Source of the DNA: Caballeronia calidae
GTDB lineage: Bacteria; Pseudomonadota; Gammaproteobacteria; Burkholderiales; Burkholderiaceae
Assembly: GCF_900044055.2 (NCBI RefSeq)
Contig: NZ_FCOX02000010.1
Location: 1-64,000, forward strand
DNA length: 64,000 nucleotides
Direction: 5' to 3'
The notes beneath the pieces were generated by a model. The model made no database searches. It worked only from the letters and a program-made list of their open reading frames with translations, and had not been told where the DNA came from. Below, in pieces: positions 8,112 to 21,192 of this stretch (position 1 is its first letter; each line of letters opens with the position of its first letter). A program made the position numbers and the translations under genes.

Positions 8112-8649
8112 GCGCCGCGTGCGCAATGTGCGAATCGCTTGCGATTCAGTAGCGCGCATCGCTTTCGCTTTTTGCTCTTCCGCTCAGGGGAGGGTCCCCG
8201 ATCGGTATTGCCCCGATCGTTCCCAGTCGAGCCGATATGCGATCGATGTCATTCGAGTCCTCGATACTCGCCGGCGCTGAATGCGCTCCTTGCAGAATGC
8301 CTGAGCAACGCTGCAAGGCGTGACGCCGATTCCAACGACACGACGTCTTCGGAGCGACGCATGCACCTCGTCCGAGGCGAATGCCCCATGCCTGCGCTCG
8401 GCTTCGCCGTGTTCACGGTCACGTCGCGGATGTGCGCGCGGCAATAAAAACCGCTTTTCCTGCGCTCCCATTCGCCGATCCGGTAAGTCTTTACGGGCTG
8501 CGTCGCCGCCATCGCCTGAGCCGTACACGTCCCGATTGACTTTTACTTAAGCGCCCACAACGATGCGTTACGCCCACGCTCGCGTCGACGACGCCACGTG
8601 CGGCGTGAAGGTCGATCAGACAACGTTCCACATTGCCAGGAGAAGAGAA
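8112..8649. other. Intergenic region upstream of the tannase-family gene
   Basis: About 540 bases. A leftward frame (8249-8512, 87 codons) begins plausibly but has no ribosome binding site or known relatives that I can recall, and it is not called. No promoter or terminator is clear enough to report. Confidence 0.35.
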
Positions 8650-10392
8650 ATGCCCGAAGCATTCCGCGGCCCTCGGTTCGTCAGGTTCGTCAACGGGGCG
8701 GCAGTCGCCGCAGCGCCGTTCGCAGCACTCGCACTCGTCGCGTGTAACGGGGGAGGAGACGACGACAATAACGGCCCGCCCGCACGCGCGGCGCTCAGTT
8801 GCGCGCAACTCGCGGGAATGAGCGTGCCCGCGAATGCGATCGGCTTGCCGACGACAGGCGCGACCGTCACGGCCGCCACGACGGTTCCGGCCTCGGGCAC
8901 GGGTGTGAGCGCGAAGCCCGAATACTGTCTCGTGAGCGGCTCGATCGCGCCGGTCGATCAAAGCGCGCCGAAGATCAACTTCCAGATCGCCATGCCGACG
9001 CAGTGGAACAACAAGGTCATGATGCTCGGCGGCGGCGGCTACGACGGCACCGTGCCTGTCGTCACGGGCAACGTGCCAGCCGGCCCGACGACGCAGCCCG
9101 CGCCGCTCGCGCGCGGCTACGCGGTATTCGGGAGCGACTCCGGTCACCAGGCCGGCGCTCTCGGCAGCCGCGACGGCTCCTTTGGTCCCAACGACGAAGC
9201 CGTCGCGAACTTCTCCGGCGATGCGCTCAAGAAGACGCGCGACGCCGCGGTGTATCTGATCGACAAACGCTACGCGGTGGACAAGCCGACGCGTGCGTAC
9301 TTCGCGGGCGGCTCGTCCGGCGGACGCGAGGCGCTTGCTGTCGTGCAGCGCTGGCCCGAGGACTGGGACGGCTCCATCGTGCTGTACCCGGCCTGGAACG
9401 CGGCAAGTCTGGATCTGCAGTTCGGCCGCATCACGCGCGCGCTCGCGCAGCCGGGCGCGTATCCGAATCAGGCGAAGCGCAAGCTGCTGCTCGATGCTTC
9501 GCTCGCCGCATGCGACACACTGGACGGTGTCGCCGATGGCCTCATCAGCGACGTCGCGGCGTGCAATGCGCGCTTCGATCCGGCGACCGCCGGGCTCAAC
9601 GGCACGCCGTTGCGTTGCGCGAACGGCGCCGATACGGGCGATACGTGTCTGTCCGATGCGCAGATCGCAGCGCTCAAGGTCTATGCGACGCCGATCACGT
9701 TCAGCTATGCGCTCGCCAGCGGCGAGACGCAGTATCCGGGCTTCAACGTATGGGGCGCGGATCTGGGCATCGTGAACGCGTCGCTCGTGCAACCGACGGT
9801 GATCGCGCTTTCGCTGAATCTGCTGCAGCCTGCCAGTCCGATGCCGTCCACCGCGCCGTACTTCAGCGTGTTCTGGGATCAGTGGATACGCTACTTCGTC
9901 GCGCGCGATCCGAACGTCAACTCGCTCGCGGTCGATCCGCAGAATCCCGGTCCGTATCAGGCGCGCATCAGCGCGCTGACGGCCGAGCAGGACGTGAACA
10001 AGACGGACCTGTCCGCGTTCAATGCGAAGGGCGGCAAGATTCTGATGGCGCACGGCACCGCCGATGCACTGGTGAGCACGCAGTCCACCGAGCAGTACTA
10101 CATGCGTCTGCGGCAGACGATGGGCGCGTCGACCGTCGGGAATTTCGTGCGTTACTACGAGATTCCCGGTTACGGGCACTCGACCAGCAGCATCTTCAAT
10201 GCATCGTGGGACTCGCTGACGGCGCTGGAGAACTGGGTCGAGAAGGGCGTTGCGCCGCCGCCGCAGACCGTCGCGGATACGACAGGCGTGCCGGGACGCA
10301 CGCGTCCGCTGTGCGAGTATCCCGCGTTCCCGCGCTATAACGGCTCGGGCGACGTGAATTCGGCGTCGAGCTTTACGTGTACCGCGCAATGA
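8650..10392 (+). CDS. Tannase/feruloyl esterase family lipoprotein
   Basis: A 580-residue exported esterase. The N-terminus has a signal sequence ending in a lipobox-like LALVAC (about residues 28-33) followed by an Asp/Asn-rich spacer. The catalytic serine is Ser222 in GGSSGGRE, the acid is Asp472 in HGTADALVS, and the base is His510 in YGHSTS. A Ca-binding-like loop (CDTLDGVADGLISD) is present, as in tannases. Family enzymes hydrolyse galloyl or feruloyl esters. Unusually, the two cysteines that flank Ser and His in the family's CS-D-HC motif are Gly and Ser here. The ATG at 8650 follows AGGAGAAGAGAA. It stands alone; the next gene is convergent. Confidence 0.87.
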   Translation: MPEAFRGPRFVRFVNGAAVAAAPFAALALVACNGGGDDDNNGPPARAALSCAQLAGMSVPANAIGLPTTGATVTAATTVPASGTGVSAKPEYCLVSGSIAPVDQSAPKINFQIAMPTQWNNKVMMLGGGGYDGTVPVVTGNVPAGPTTQPAPLARGYAVFGSDSGHQAGALGSRDGSFGPNDEAVANFSGDALKKTRDAAVYLIDKRYAVDKPTRAYFAGGSSGGREALAVVQRWPEDWDGSIVLYPAWNAASLDLQFGRITRALAQPGAYPNQAKRKLLLDASLAACDTLDGVADGLISDVAACNARFDPATAGLNGTPLRCANGADTGDTCLSDAQIAALKVYATPITFSYALASGETQYPGFNVWGADLGIVNASLVQPTVIALSLNLLQPASPMPSTAPYFSVFWDQWIRYFVARDPNVNSLAVDPQNPGPYQARISALTAEQDVNKTDLSAFNAKGGKILMAHGTADALVSTQSTEQYYMRLRQTMGASTVGNFVRYYEIPGYGHSTSSIFNASWDSLTALENWVEKGVAPPPQTVADTTGVPGRTRPLCEYPAFPRYNGSGDVNSASSFTCTAQ

Positions 10393-10407
10393 GTTGAGCG
10401 CGCGTTG

Positions 10408-10441
10408 TCCGTGCCGTGGCCTTCAGAGGTCACGGCACGGA
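10408..10441. terminator. Bidirectional hairpin between convergent genes
   Basis: An 11-bp perfect stem, TCCGTGCCGTG with CACGGCACGGA, is extended inward by four more pairs to a TCAG loop. It lies 16 bases after the tannase-family stop and 67 bases after the opposing diguanylate cyclase stop. There is no T tract, so termination strength is uncertain. Confidence 0.6.
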
Positions 10442-10507
10442 CGGGACGTCAGGACGAGTCGCCGGAGCGGACTGGCCGGCGCCGGTATCTGCACGGCATC
10501 GACGGGC

Positions 10508-12277
10508 CTAGCTTTCGTCGGCAGTCGTCTCGTTCGCGGTCGTGACCCGCTGCTCTCCGGGCAACTCGCAATAGCGTTGCCAGAAGCCGCGTCCTTTCGA
10601 CTTCGCGGCATACATCGCGGCATCCGCATGCAGAAGCAGGTCGCGGGCGGAGGTGCCGTCCTGCGGAAACTCGCTGATGCCGACGCTTGCGCCCACGGTC
10701 ACCTGTTTCCCGTCGACGGGAAGATCGTCATCGAGCGCGCGCACGATCCTTGCCGCGAGATCGGTCGCCGAGTCGGAGACATACGCGCCTTCCACCAGCA
10801 CGACGAACTCGTCGCCGCCCAGTCGCGCCACCGTATGTCCTTTCGAAAGCACGTGTTGCAGACGGTGCGCCACGGCGACGAGAACGGTGTCGCCGAATGA
10901 ATGACCGAACTGATCGTTGATCTGCTTGAAGCGGTCCAGATCGACGAACAGCACGGCGAGACGCTCGCCGTTTGCGGTCGCGTCGTGCAATGCCGCGTCG
11001 AGCCTTTGCATGAACAACATGCGGTTCGGCAGGCTCGTGAGCACGTCGTGATTGGCCAGATGCGCGAGCTGATGCTGCTTGTCGTGAAGCGCGTCCACCT
11101 GAGACCTGATTTCGCGCCGCATGCGATCGAAGCAGCGCGCAAGCATGCCGATCTCATCGTTGCGTTTGAGCGGCAATGCTTCGGACGCGCTTTCGGCAAA
11201 GAAATGCGTGGCCGCATGGGTGAGTATCTGCAGCGGCCTCGTCAGCGCGCGCGCAAACAGGATGGCGAGCAGGAGCGCGGCCACGCTCGAAAACAGCACC
11301 ATGCGCACGATCTGATCGCCGAGAAGATTCGCCCCGGCCAGTACGTCGGAGAGCGGCTTGCCGAGTCCGAGCACGATGAAGCGATTGCCCGCGGACGCGC
11401 CGAACGGCCGTCTCACGAAGGCGAGCACCTCGTCGGGCGCCTGCTCCGGGTTCGTGAGCCCGTTGATCAGCACGCGGTTTTTCGCGCGATCGAAGAGCGG
11501 CTTCGTCGCGGCGAAGCTGTCCTGCATGAACACGCGGCGCCCTTTGTCGAAGCCGAACGCCTGCGAGGGATCGGGATGAACGAGGAAGTCGCCCCATTCG
11601 TTGGCGAGATACACGTCATAGTCGGGAGGCAGGTCGGTCCGCAGGAGTTTGAGCAGGACCGCGAGATCCACGTCGAGCACCACCACGCCTACGACGCCGC
11701 CCGCCGGCGTGGCGATGGGCGCGGCGAGGCGCAGGATCGGCTTGCCTTCGGCGTAGTGCGCGCCGCGTTCGCGATTGATGGTGATCGGCCCGATGTACAC
11801 GTGGCCGGGCGCCAGTGCCAGCGTGTCGAACACGTAGGCGAACTGGCCTTTTTCCTGCAGGTCGCCACCCTGGACCTCGACGATGCCGTGTCCGTCGCGA
11901 TCGAAGCGGATCCTTTCCAGCCCGAATCGATCGCGCGCAATGAGCCGTGCCTGCAGATAGCCGGGATGATGGAGCATGAAGCTCGAGAAGACCTGGGCGA
12001 GCCGTGCCCGGTCCGCGTTCGTTTTCAGGTCCTTCGATTGCGCAATGAGCGCCGACGACGGCATGGTGGCGAGCACGAGCGCGTCGGCGGCCATGTCGTC
12101 GATGGCAGCCGAGAAGCGCTGGCCGAGCAGCTCCGTCGCAGTGAGCAGATTGCGCCCCGCCTCGCCGACCAGCATCGCGCGGTTGGCGCGATACGCGTAG
12201 TAGCCGGTCGAGCCCGACGCCAGCACGCCGATCAAGGCAAGCAGCAACGACAACTTCACCGTCAGCCCGGGCCGCAT
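10508..12277 (-). CDS. Membrane diguanylate cyclase (dCache-HAMP-GGDEF)
   Basis: A 589-residue inner-membrane sensor enzyme making cyclic di-GMP from GTP. It has a first membrane helix at about residues 8-28, a periplasmic double-Cache sensor (about 30-300), a second helix (about 310-335), a HAMP segment, and a C-terminal GGDEF domain with an intact active motif RLGGDEFVVL (GGDEF at 487-491) preceded by FVDLDRFKQINDQFGH. No EAL domain is present. Its ATG shares one base with the stop of the upstream PotD-like binding protein (TGATG), so the two are translationally coupled. This suggests the soluble binding protein feeds ligand information to the cyclase, as NspS does for MbaA. Confidence 0.9.
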   Translation of the reverse strand: MRPGLTVKLSLLLALIGVLASGSTGYYAYRANRAMLVGEAGRNLLTATELLGQRFSAAIDDMAADALVLATMPSSALIAQSKDLKTNADRARLAQVFSSFMLHHPGYLQARLIARDRFGLERIRFDRDGHGIVEVQGGDLQEKGQFAYVFDTLALAPGHVYIGPITINRERGAHYAEGKPILRLAAPIATPAGGVVGVVVLDVDLAVLLKLLRTDLPPDYDVYLANEWGDFLVHPDPSQAFGFDKGRRVFMQDSFAATKPLFDRAKNRVLINGLTNPEQAPDEVLAFVRRPFGASAGNRFIVLGLGKPLSDVLAGANLLGDQIVRMVLFSSVAALLLAILFARALTRPLQILTHAATHFFAESASEALPLKRNDEIGMLARCFDRMRREIRSQVDALHDKQHQLAHLANHDVLTSLPNRMLFMQRLDAALHDATANGERLAVLFVDLDRFKQINDQFGHSFGDTVLVAVAHRLQHVLSKGHTVARLGGDEFVVLVEGAYVSDSATDLAARIVRALDDDLPVDGKQVTVGASVGISEFPQDGTSARDLLLHADAAMYAAKSKGRGFWQRYCELPGEQRVTTANETTADES

Positions 12278-13413
12278 CACGGAAAGCGCTCCGGCCGGTC
12301 GCCGGACACGATCCGGCTCCAGAGCGACTCGCGCTCCCCGATGTTTTCCACGGGCTGAATCCAGACGAGATGAGCGCTATCGCCACTCGATTCGGGTGGC
12401 GGGATCAATGTGTTCGCGAGACCCTGTCGCTGCGTGAGCAGTGCGCTCACGTCGGGTTCGAGCATGTAGTTGATCCAGGCGAGCGCGAGCGGCCGGTTCG
12501 TGGCCGCTCGCGTCATGGCCCAGCAATCGAGCCACGCGAGCGCACCCTCTTCGGGAATGACATAACCCACATCCGCACCGGCCTTGCGCAGCAAGGCCAG
12601 TTGCTGGGTGCCGTAATTGCCGAACATGAGCGCGGCTTTGTGCTGAATGAAGTACGCCGTGGCTTCCTCGGGCACGGTGTAATAGGTGAGCAGGTTACGG
12701 CGCAATTCGACCAGCTTTCGCGCGATCTTGCGCATCTGCGCGTTGGTGAGCTGGAACGGATGCGGGTAGCCGAGCGCCAGCGCCGCGAACGAGAAGTTAT
12801 GCTGCGCGCTGTTGAAGTCGAGCACCTTGCCCTGATAGCGCGGGTTCCACAGCTCCCTCATCGAGCGGGGCGCAATGGGAATCTGCTTGCGATCGTAGAT
12901 CAGTCCCATCGACGAATACGTGAACGGGATCGCGTAGACCCTGCCGTTCGCGGTGAGTCCGTTGATCGACGAGACCTCGCGAAAGCGCGGCAATTGCCGT
13001 TGCGTGTTGGGCAGCACACCCGGATCGAGCGGCGTGAGCAGATTCCCCTGCGCATAGCGGTGGATTTCCGCCGTGTTGGCCGCCAGTACGTCGAACTGCG
13101 GGCTTTCGCCTGCGTGCATCTTGTCCCATAACGCTTCGTCGGAGTCCACGAAGGTCACTTCGACGCGCGCGTTGAAGCGAGACTCGAACGTCTTCACGAC
13201 GTCGCTGTCGGCATAGCCGGGCCACGCGAGCACGCGCAGCACGTTTTCATGGGCGAACGCCGGCAAGCCGCACGACGCGAGTGTGAAGAAAGCGAGCGCG
13301 GCGGCGGGCGCGCGAGACGAAAAACGGACGCATCGAAATACGCGCTTCGCAATCGCGCTTGTCCAGAGGGGCAGGTCGCTTATCCGATTGGGCGGTGAGG
13401 GACCGAGGCCCAT
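12277..13413 (-). CDS. PotD/PotF-like periplasmic binding protein
   Basis: A 378-residue protein related to spermidine/putrescine binding proteins. Family features are VLRVLAWPGYADSDVVKTFE at the start of the mature part, FDVLAANTAEIHRYAQGNLLTPLD, the segment YAIPFTYSSMGLIYD, and VIPEEGALAWLDCWAM followed by INYMLEPDVSA near the C-terminus. An atypically long N-terminus (about 35 residues) precedes the hydrophobic export signal ending PAFA. The ATG at 13413 is preferred over 13437 because AGGA lies 8 bases upstream. No permease or ATPase gene is adjacent; the downstream partner is a diguanylate cyclase overlapping by one base. A sensory rather than transport role is inferred. Confidence 0.85.
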   Translation of the reverse strand: MGLGPSPPNRISDLPLWTSAIAKRVFRCVRFSSRAPAAALAFFTLASCGLPAFAHENVLRVLAWPGYADSDVVKTFESRFNARVEVTFVDSDEALWDKMHAGESPQFDVLAANTAEIHRYAQGNLLTPLDPGVLPNTQRQLPRFREVSSINGLTANGRVYAIPFTYSSMGLIYDRKQIPIAPRSMRELWNPRYQGKVLDFNSAQHNFSFAALALGYPHPFQLTNAQMRKIARKLVELRRNLLTYYTVPEEATAYFIQHKAALMFGNYGTQQLALLRKAGADVGYVIPEEGALAWLDCWAMTRAATNRPLALAWINYMLEPDVSALLTQRQGLANTLIPPPESSGDSAHLVWIQPVENIGERESLWSRIVSGDRPERFP

Positions 13414-13980
13414 TTGTCCGTCCTTTTTCCGTCGCATGTAAGAACAACAAAGACGCTTTCCAGGATGGAACGAGCTGACGTGGCTGTTCCTCTCCGATCC
13501 GCTCGTCGCGCGCTCGACGCGTGATTGCGCTGCCGTGGTGCCGGTCGGCGATGTCCAGGCGGCTGCACCGTCGAACGACGACCGGAGGCGTCGTTCATGG
13601 CACCCGGTCTGGCTCGATCCGACTGGGCGAATAGGGGCGCTGCCCGAAATCCTGAAGCGACTCCATTTCGTTTACGGCTTCTCGCCGACGAACTTTAGCG
13701 TCGTAGGATCATGTTCGCGCGGCGCTGCCCGATGCGCGTGCGGTCCTGCGGTATGTGTTCGGAGATTGACCGTTGAGTCAGCGGCGTCACACCTGCAACG
13801 GTTTCGAGGTGCCGCGTGACCGGGATCGTCGTGCGGGTCTGCAAAGAAGACTGGATAAAGCCCGCAGTGGACGGCAATTTACGGCGCGCCGCGCGAGATG
13901 TTGACGCTGGCGCCAGCGCACGAAGGTGACCTCCGCGTTCGGTGCGAGTTGTGCCGCGCATAAGTCCATGAACAGGCCGT
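13414..13980. other. Intergenic region upstream of binding protein-cyclase operon
   Basis: About 570 bases between the 5-oxoprolinase terminator and the start of the leftward binding-protein gene. I see no supported gene. It should contain the promoter for the two-gene signalling operon, but no hexamer pair stands out. Confidence 0.35.
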
Positions 13981-14007
13981 GCGAGCCGTGCGTCGCGCAC
14001 GGCTCGC
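13981..14007 (-). terminator. Hairpin after the 5-oxoprolinase gene
   Basis: A perfect 12-bp stem, GCGAGCCGTGCG (13981-13992) with CGCACGGCTCGC (13996-14007), and a 3-base loop begins 10 bases beyond the 5-oxoprolinase stop on the minus strand. There is no strong T tract, so it may be a weak terminator or an mRNA 3'-end stabiliser. Confidence 0.55.
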
Positions 14008-14017
14008 GGCACCGCAA

Positions 14018-17650
<3,633 letters not shown>

Positions 17651-17699
17651 CGTGTCGTGTTCTCGATGCGAAGAGGTGAGGGAATTCGAAGGTTGCGAT

Positions 17700-19007
17700 T
17701 CAGGCGGATTCGAGCTCGCGGCCGCGCGTCTCGGGCAGCGTGAGCGCGGCGATGATGAGCACGCCATACGCCGCCACCGCGAACATGCCGATGCTCGTGC
17801 CCAGTCCGAAGTGGCTGGACAGCGCCCCGATCAGCACCGGAAACAGTGCGCCGATCGCGCGGCCGACGTTGTAGCAAAACCCCTGGCCCGAGCCGCGTAC
17901 ACGCGTCGGAAAGAGTTCGGTGAGGAATGCGCCCATGCCGGAGAAGATGCCCGACGCGAAAAAGCCGAGCGGAAAGCCGAGCCACAGCATCGATGCATTC
18001 GTGAGCGGCAGCGAGGTGTATGCGAAGGCGATCGCCATCGAGCCGAGCGCGAAGAGAATGAAGTTCGGCTTGCGCCCGATGCGGTCGGTGAGCCATGCGC
18101 TGCACAGATAGCCCGCATACGAGCCCGCGATGATCATCGCCAGATAGCCGCCCGTGCCCATCACCGTGAGGTGACGTTCGGTCTTGAGGAAAGTCGGCAG
18201 CCAGGTCGTGATCGCATAGTAGCCGCCCTGTGCGCCCGTCGTGAGAAGTGCGGCGCGCAGTGTCGTCGAAAGCAGTCTCGGCGCGAAGATTTCGGTGAAG
18301 CGCGGCGTGTCTTGCGTGTCCTGCTGCCGGACCTTCGCTTGTTCGAATACTTCCGGTTCCTTGACGTATCGACGGATGAAGAGCACGAGCACGGCGGGTA
18401 CGAGCCCGATCAGGAACAAGGCGCGCCACGCGAGTTCAGGCGCCATCACGGAGAACAGCACCGCGTAGAGCAGCGCGGCCAGGCCCCAGCCGAGCGCCCA
18501 GCCCGACTGCACGAGGCCGACCGCCTTGCCGCGATCGCGCGCGCGGATCACTTCGCCGATCAGCACCGCGCCCGCCGTCCATTCGCCGCCGAAACCGAAG
18601 CCCATCAGCGCGCGGGCCGCGAGCAGCTGGCCGTAGTTCTGCGCGAGACCGCACAGGCCCGTGAATAACGCGAACCACAGCACGGTGATCTGCAACGTGC
18701 GCACGCGGCCGATGCGATCGGACAGTATCCCCGCAACCCAGCCGCCGAGTGCTGAGGACAAGAGCGTTATCGTGCCGATGAAGCCGGCGTCCGCGAGCGT
18801 GATGCCCCATGTGGCGACGATCGTCGGGATGACGAAGGAAAGCATCTGCGTGTCCATGCCGTCGAGCATGTAGCCGACCTTGCAGCTCCAGAACGCGCGC
18901 TGCGCCCGCGGACCGGCTTCGGCATACCAGGAAAGCTGCGGGCTTGCGGGCAGTGCCTTCATGTCGGCGGCATCGTCGGCGCTCGCGGTGAGTGTCTTGC
19001 TGTCCAT
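17700..19007 (-). CDS. MFS transporter
   Basis: A 435-residue major facilitator carrier with about 12 membrane helices. Loop motifs are visible: [18 protein letters not shown] between helices 2 and 3, and [14 protein letters not shown] between helices 8 and 9, plus the [12 protein letters not shown] signature of the metabolite/H+ and aromatic-acid symporter group. GGGAG lies 6 bases before the ATG at 19007. It sits 49 bases upstream of the 5-oxoprolinase gene and downstream of the YcsI-like gene, so it probably imports the substrate used by these enzymes, such as 5-oxoproline or a related acid. The substrate is inference. Confidence 0.87.
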   Translation of the reverse strand: MDSKTLTASADDAADMKALPASPQLSWYAEAGPRAQRAFWSCKVGYMLDGMDTQMLSFVIPTIVATWGITLADAGFIGTITLLSSALGGWVAGILSDRIGRVRTLQITVLWFALFTGLCGLAQNYGQLLAARALMGFGFGGEWTAGAVLIGEVIRARDRGKAVGLVQSGWALGWGLAALLYAVLFSVMAPELAWRALFLIGLVPAVLVLFIRRYVKEPEVFEQAKVRQQDTQDTPRFTEIFAPRLLSTTLRAALLTTGAQGGYYAITTWLPTFLKTERHLTVMGTGGYLAMIIAGSYAGYLCSAWLTDRIGRKPNFILFALGSMAIAFAYTSLPLTNASMLWLGFPLGFFASGIFSGMGAFLTELFPTRVRGSGQGFCYNVGRAIGALFPVLIGALSSHFGLGTSIGMFAVAAYGVLIIAALTLPETRGRELESA

Positions 19008-19154
19008 CTGTTGCTCCCATGAATAGACGCATGCGTAACGAAGCCACGCGCGAGCGTAGGGATGCGTCATTCCCTCCGGGCCGCGTGGCCGGATGGCTTC
19101 GATGTGCTGTGAATCGCTCGTCGTGCGGCGGCGCGGTGCGCGACGCCGGAACGG

Positions 19155-19928
19155 TCAGAAAATGGCCAGCGACGCGTTGGTGATATCCGTCATCAGCATG
19201 TGGCCCGGCGCGTGCGCGATCGCGAGCGGCAGCTTTGCGGCCATCAGCGCGGTTTGCGGCGTCACGCCGCAAGCCCAATAGACAGGCAGTTCGCCCGCGT
19301 GGATCGTCACTGCGTCGCCGAACTCGGGATGCGCGAGATCGACGATGCCCAGCTCCGCCGGATCACCGATATGCACGGGCGCGCCATGCACGCCGGGAAA
19401 GCGGCTCGTGATCTGCACGGCGCGGATCGCGTCGGCGCCGCGCAGGGGGCGCATCGACACGACGAGCTCGCCGCCGAACACGCCCGCGCGCCGGTTTGGA
19501 ATGTTGGTGCGATACATCGGCACGTTGCGGCCTTCTTCGACGTGACGCAGTCCGATGCCTTCCTGCGCGAGCATGTGCTCGAACGAGAACGAGCAGCCGA
19601 TCGCGAACACCACGAAATCGACCTGCCAGAGCGCTTCGATCGATTCGACATGCTCGCTCAGCTTGCCGTCGCGGTAGACGTTGTACGCGGGCACGTCGGT
19701 GCGGATGTCGATGTCGCGCCCGAGCATCGGCACGCGGAAGTCGCCGGGCTCGCCCACGCCGAGCAGCGGGCAGGGCTTCGGATTCGCATGGCAAAAGCGC
19801 AGGAAATCGTGCGCGTGCGCGGCGGGCAGGATCGCGAGATTGGCTTGCGCGTACTCGCCGCAATGCCCGGCTGTCGGGCCACGGAAGTCTCCGTGGCGTA
19901 CGGCCTGGCGGAATTCGAATGGGGTCAT
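19155..19928 (-). CDS. YcsI/DUF1445 family putative hydro-lyase
   Basis: A 257-residue protein of the YcsI (DUF1445) family. The start [23 protein letters not shown]...YAQANL, the central [12 protein letters not shown] and [10 protein letters not shown], and the C-terminal [11 protein letters not shown]...[11 protein letters not shown] are family hallmarks, and the length is normal. Members are annotated as putative hydro-lyases; a mammalian D-glutamate cyclase carries a DUF1445 region, which would fit a neighbour of 5-oxoprolinase. The exact reaction is unproven. The ATG at 19928 matches the usual family N-terminus. It leads a probable operon with the MFS carrier and 5-oxoprolinase and is divergent from a LysR gene. 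Confidence 0.88.
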   Translation of the reverse strand: MTPFEFRQAVRHGDFRGPTAGHCGEYAQANLAILPAAHAHDFLRFCHANPKPCPLLGVGEPGDFRVPMLGRDIDIRTDVPAYNVYRDGKLSEHVESIEALWQVDFVVFAIGCSFSFEHMLAQEGIGLRHVEEGRNVPMYRTNIPNRRAGVFGGELVVSMRPLRGADAIRAVQITSRFPGVHGAPVHIGDPAELGIVDLAHPEFGDAVTIHAGELPVYWACGVTPQTALMAAKLPLAIAHAPGHMLMTDITNASLAIF

Positions 19929-20059
19929 GGTGTCGGCGTGCTCTTGCGGGTTGCGTTGGTTCGTCTGCGGCGGGCGACTCGTTTTGCCTACCGTCAGGCC
20001 AAGCATAGAAAAGAAGAAAATTTGACGCCAACTAGTTTTATTTGCGGTCCGTGAATAGA

Positions 20060-20074
20060 ATTTCTTAACGAAAT
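20060..20074. promoter_or_regulatory. Candidate LysR box between ycsI-like and lysR genes
   Basis: The 15-base palindrome ATTTC-TTAAC-GAAAT contains a T-N11-A core with perfect arms, the classical LysR-type recognition layout. It lies 132 bases from the YcsI-like start and 72 bases from the lysR start, inside the divergent promoter region. The assignment to this LysR protein is by position only. Confidence 0.6.
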
Positions 20075-20145
20075 CGCGGGTTTTCCCGAGTCACGTCGAG
20101 ATTTTCGGAACGGGTTGTCCCGCTTGTTTCACTGAGCTTTGGACT

Positions 20146-21078
20146 ATGAATACGCGCTTTCTCGAAACCTTCGTCACGCTCGCCAAGCTGCGCAGCTTCC
20201 GGACGACCGCGACCGCGCTGCACGCCACGCCTGCCGCCATCTCGCAACGCCTGAAGGCGCTGGAAGACGAATTGCAGACCGTGCTCGTCGATCGCGAGAG
20301 CCGCGAATTCCGGCTCACGCCGAACGGCGAATATCTGCTGGGTTATGCAAAAGCCGTGGTCGAGGCGACGCGCCAGTTGCAGGCCGCCGCGTCGCATGAA
20401 GGCGCGATGCGCGGCAAGCTGCGGCTCGGCGTGATCGAAACGGTCGTGCATAGCTGGCTCGCCGATTACATGCGACGACTCTCGAACGACTTTCCACAGC
20501 TCGAAGTAGAACTCGCGGTGGACGTGAGCGTCGTGTTGCAGCGGCGTCTGATGTCAGGCGAACTCGATCTCATCATTCGCGTGGAAGGCAGCGACGAGGA
20601 ATCGGTCGTGTGCGATGCGCTCGCGAACTATCCGGTGCACTGGATAGCGCGCGCGGGGTTGCTGCCGCTTGCGCGCAGCGGACTGGCGAAACGCGTGCTG
20701 CGTCATCCGATCCTGACATTCGGGCGCGGGACGGCGCCGCATCGCGCGCTGGAGGACATCGTCGGCAAGCTCGCGCTCGCCAACGGCGTGCCACTGGCGG
20801 ATACGCGCATCACCGGTTCGCCGTCGATTTCGGTCATCGTGCAACTCGTGCGCGATGGCTTCGGCGTGGCGGCGATTCCGCGTCTGTTCGTCGATGATCT
20901 GATCGCGCGTGGCGAAGTGGTGGAGCTGCCGCTGCAGCCCTCGCCGCCGTCCATCGTGGTGTCGATGTCCCGGCGCGCGGATGCGCCGCTCTTCGTGCAT
21001 GGCGCGGCGAACGCGGCGCGTGCGGCGTGTCATGAATATTGCGAGCAGTCGGACCGGCGCCTGATCGAGCGGCTGTGA
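20146..21078 (+). CDS. LysR-family transcriptional regulator
   Basis: A 310-residue LysR-type regulator. The N-terminal winged helix-turn-helix is clear (FLETFVTLAKLRSFRTTATALHATPAAISQRLKALE), followed by the effector-binding domain from about residue 90 (LRLGVIETVVHSW...), which senses a small molecule. It is transcribed away from the YcsI-like/MFS/5-oxoprolinase operon, the standard layout for a LysR protein controlling the neighbouring operon, and a T-N11-A palindrome lies in the shared promoter region. The ligand may be a 5-oxoproline-related compound; that is inference. The ATG at 20146 has only a weak ribosome binding site but matches the normal LysR start. Confidence 0.9.
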   Translation: MNTRFLETFVTLAKLRSFRTTATALHATPAAISQRLKALEDELQTVLVDRESREFRLTPNGEYLLGYAKAVVEATRQLQAAASHEGAMRGKLRLGVIETVVHSWLADYMRRLSNDFPQLEVELAVDVSVVLQRRLMSGELDLIIRVEGSDEESVVCDALANYPVHWIARAGLLPLARSGLAKRVLRHPILTFGRGTAPHRALEDIVGKLALANGVPLADTRITGSPSISVIVQLVRDGFGVAAIPRLFVDDLIARGEVVELPLQPSPPSIVVSMSRRADAPLFVHGAANAARAACHEYCEQSDRRLIERL

Positions 21079-21158
21079 CGCCCGGCTCGTGTGCGACACG
21101 TCGAGCCAGCCCACGGCGCGTCCGATACCAAGCCAGGCGGAATCCTTGCGAGCGAAAC

Positions 21159-21186
21159 TTGGATATCCGGCTGCGCGACCTATACT
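21159..21186 (+). promoter_or_regulatory. Sigma70-type promoter for candidate small RNA
   Basis: TTGGAT (21159-21164) and TATACT (21181-21186) are separated by 16 bases. This is one of the better hexamer pairs in the window and points rightward into a short region with no protein gene on that strand. The predicted transcript start is near 21193. Confidence 0.5.
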
Positions 21187-21192
21187 GAAAGT

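Noticed and set aside
8249..8512. An 87-codon minus-strand frame in the gap before the tannase gene
   Set aside because: The first half looks protein-like, but there is no ribosome binding site, no recognisable relative and a poor C-terminal composition.
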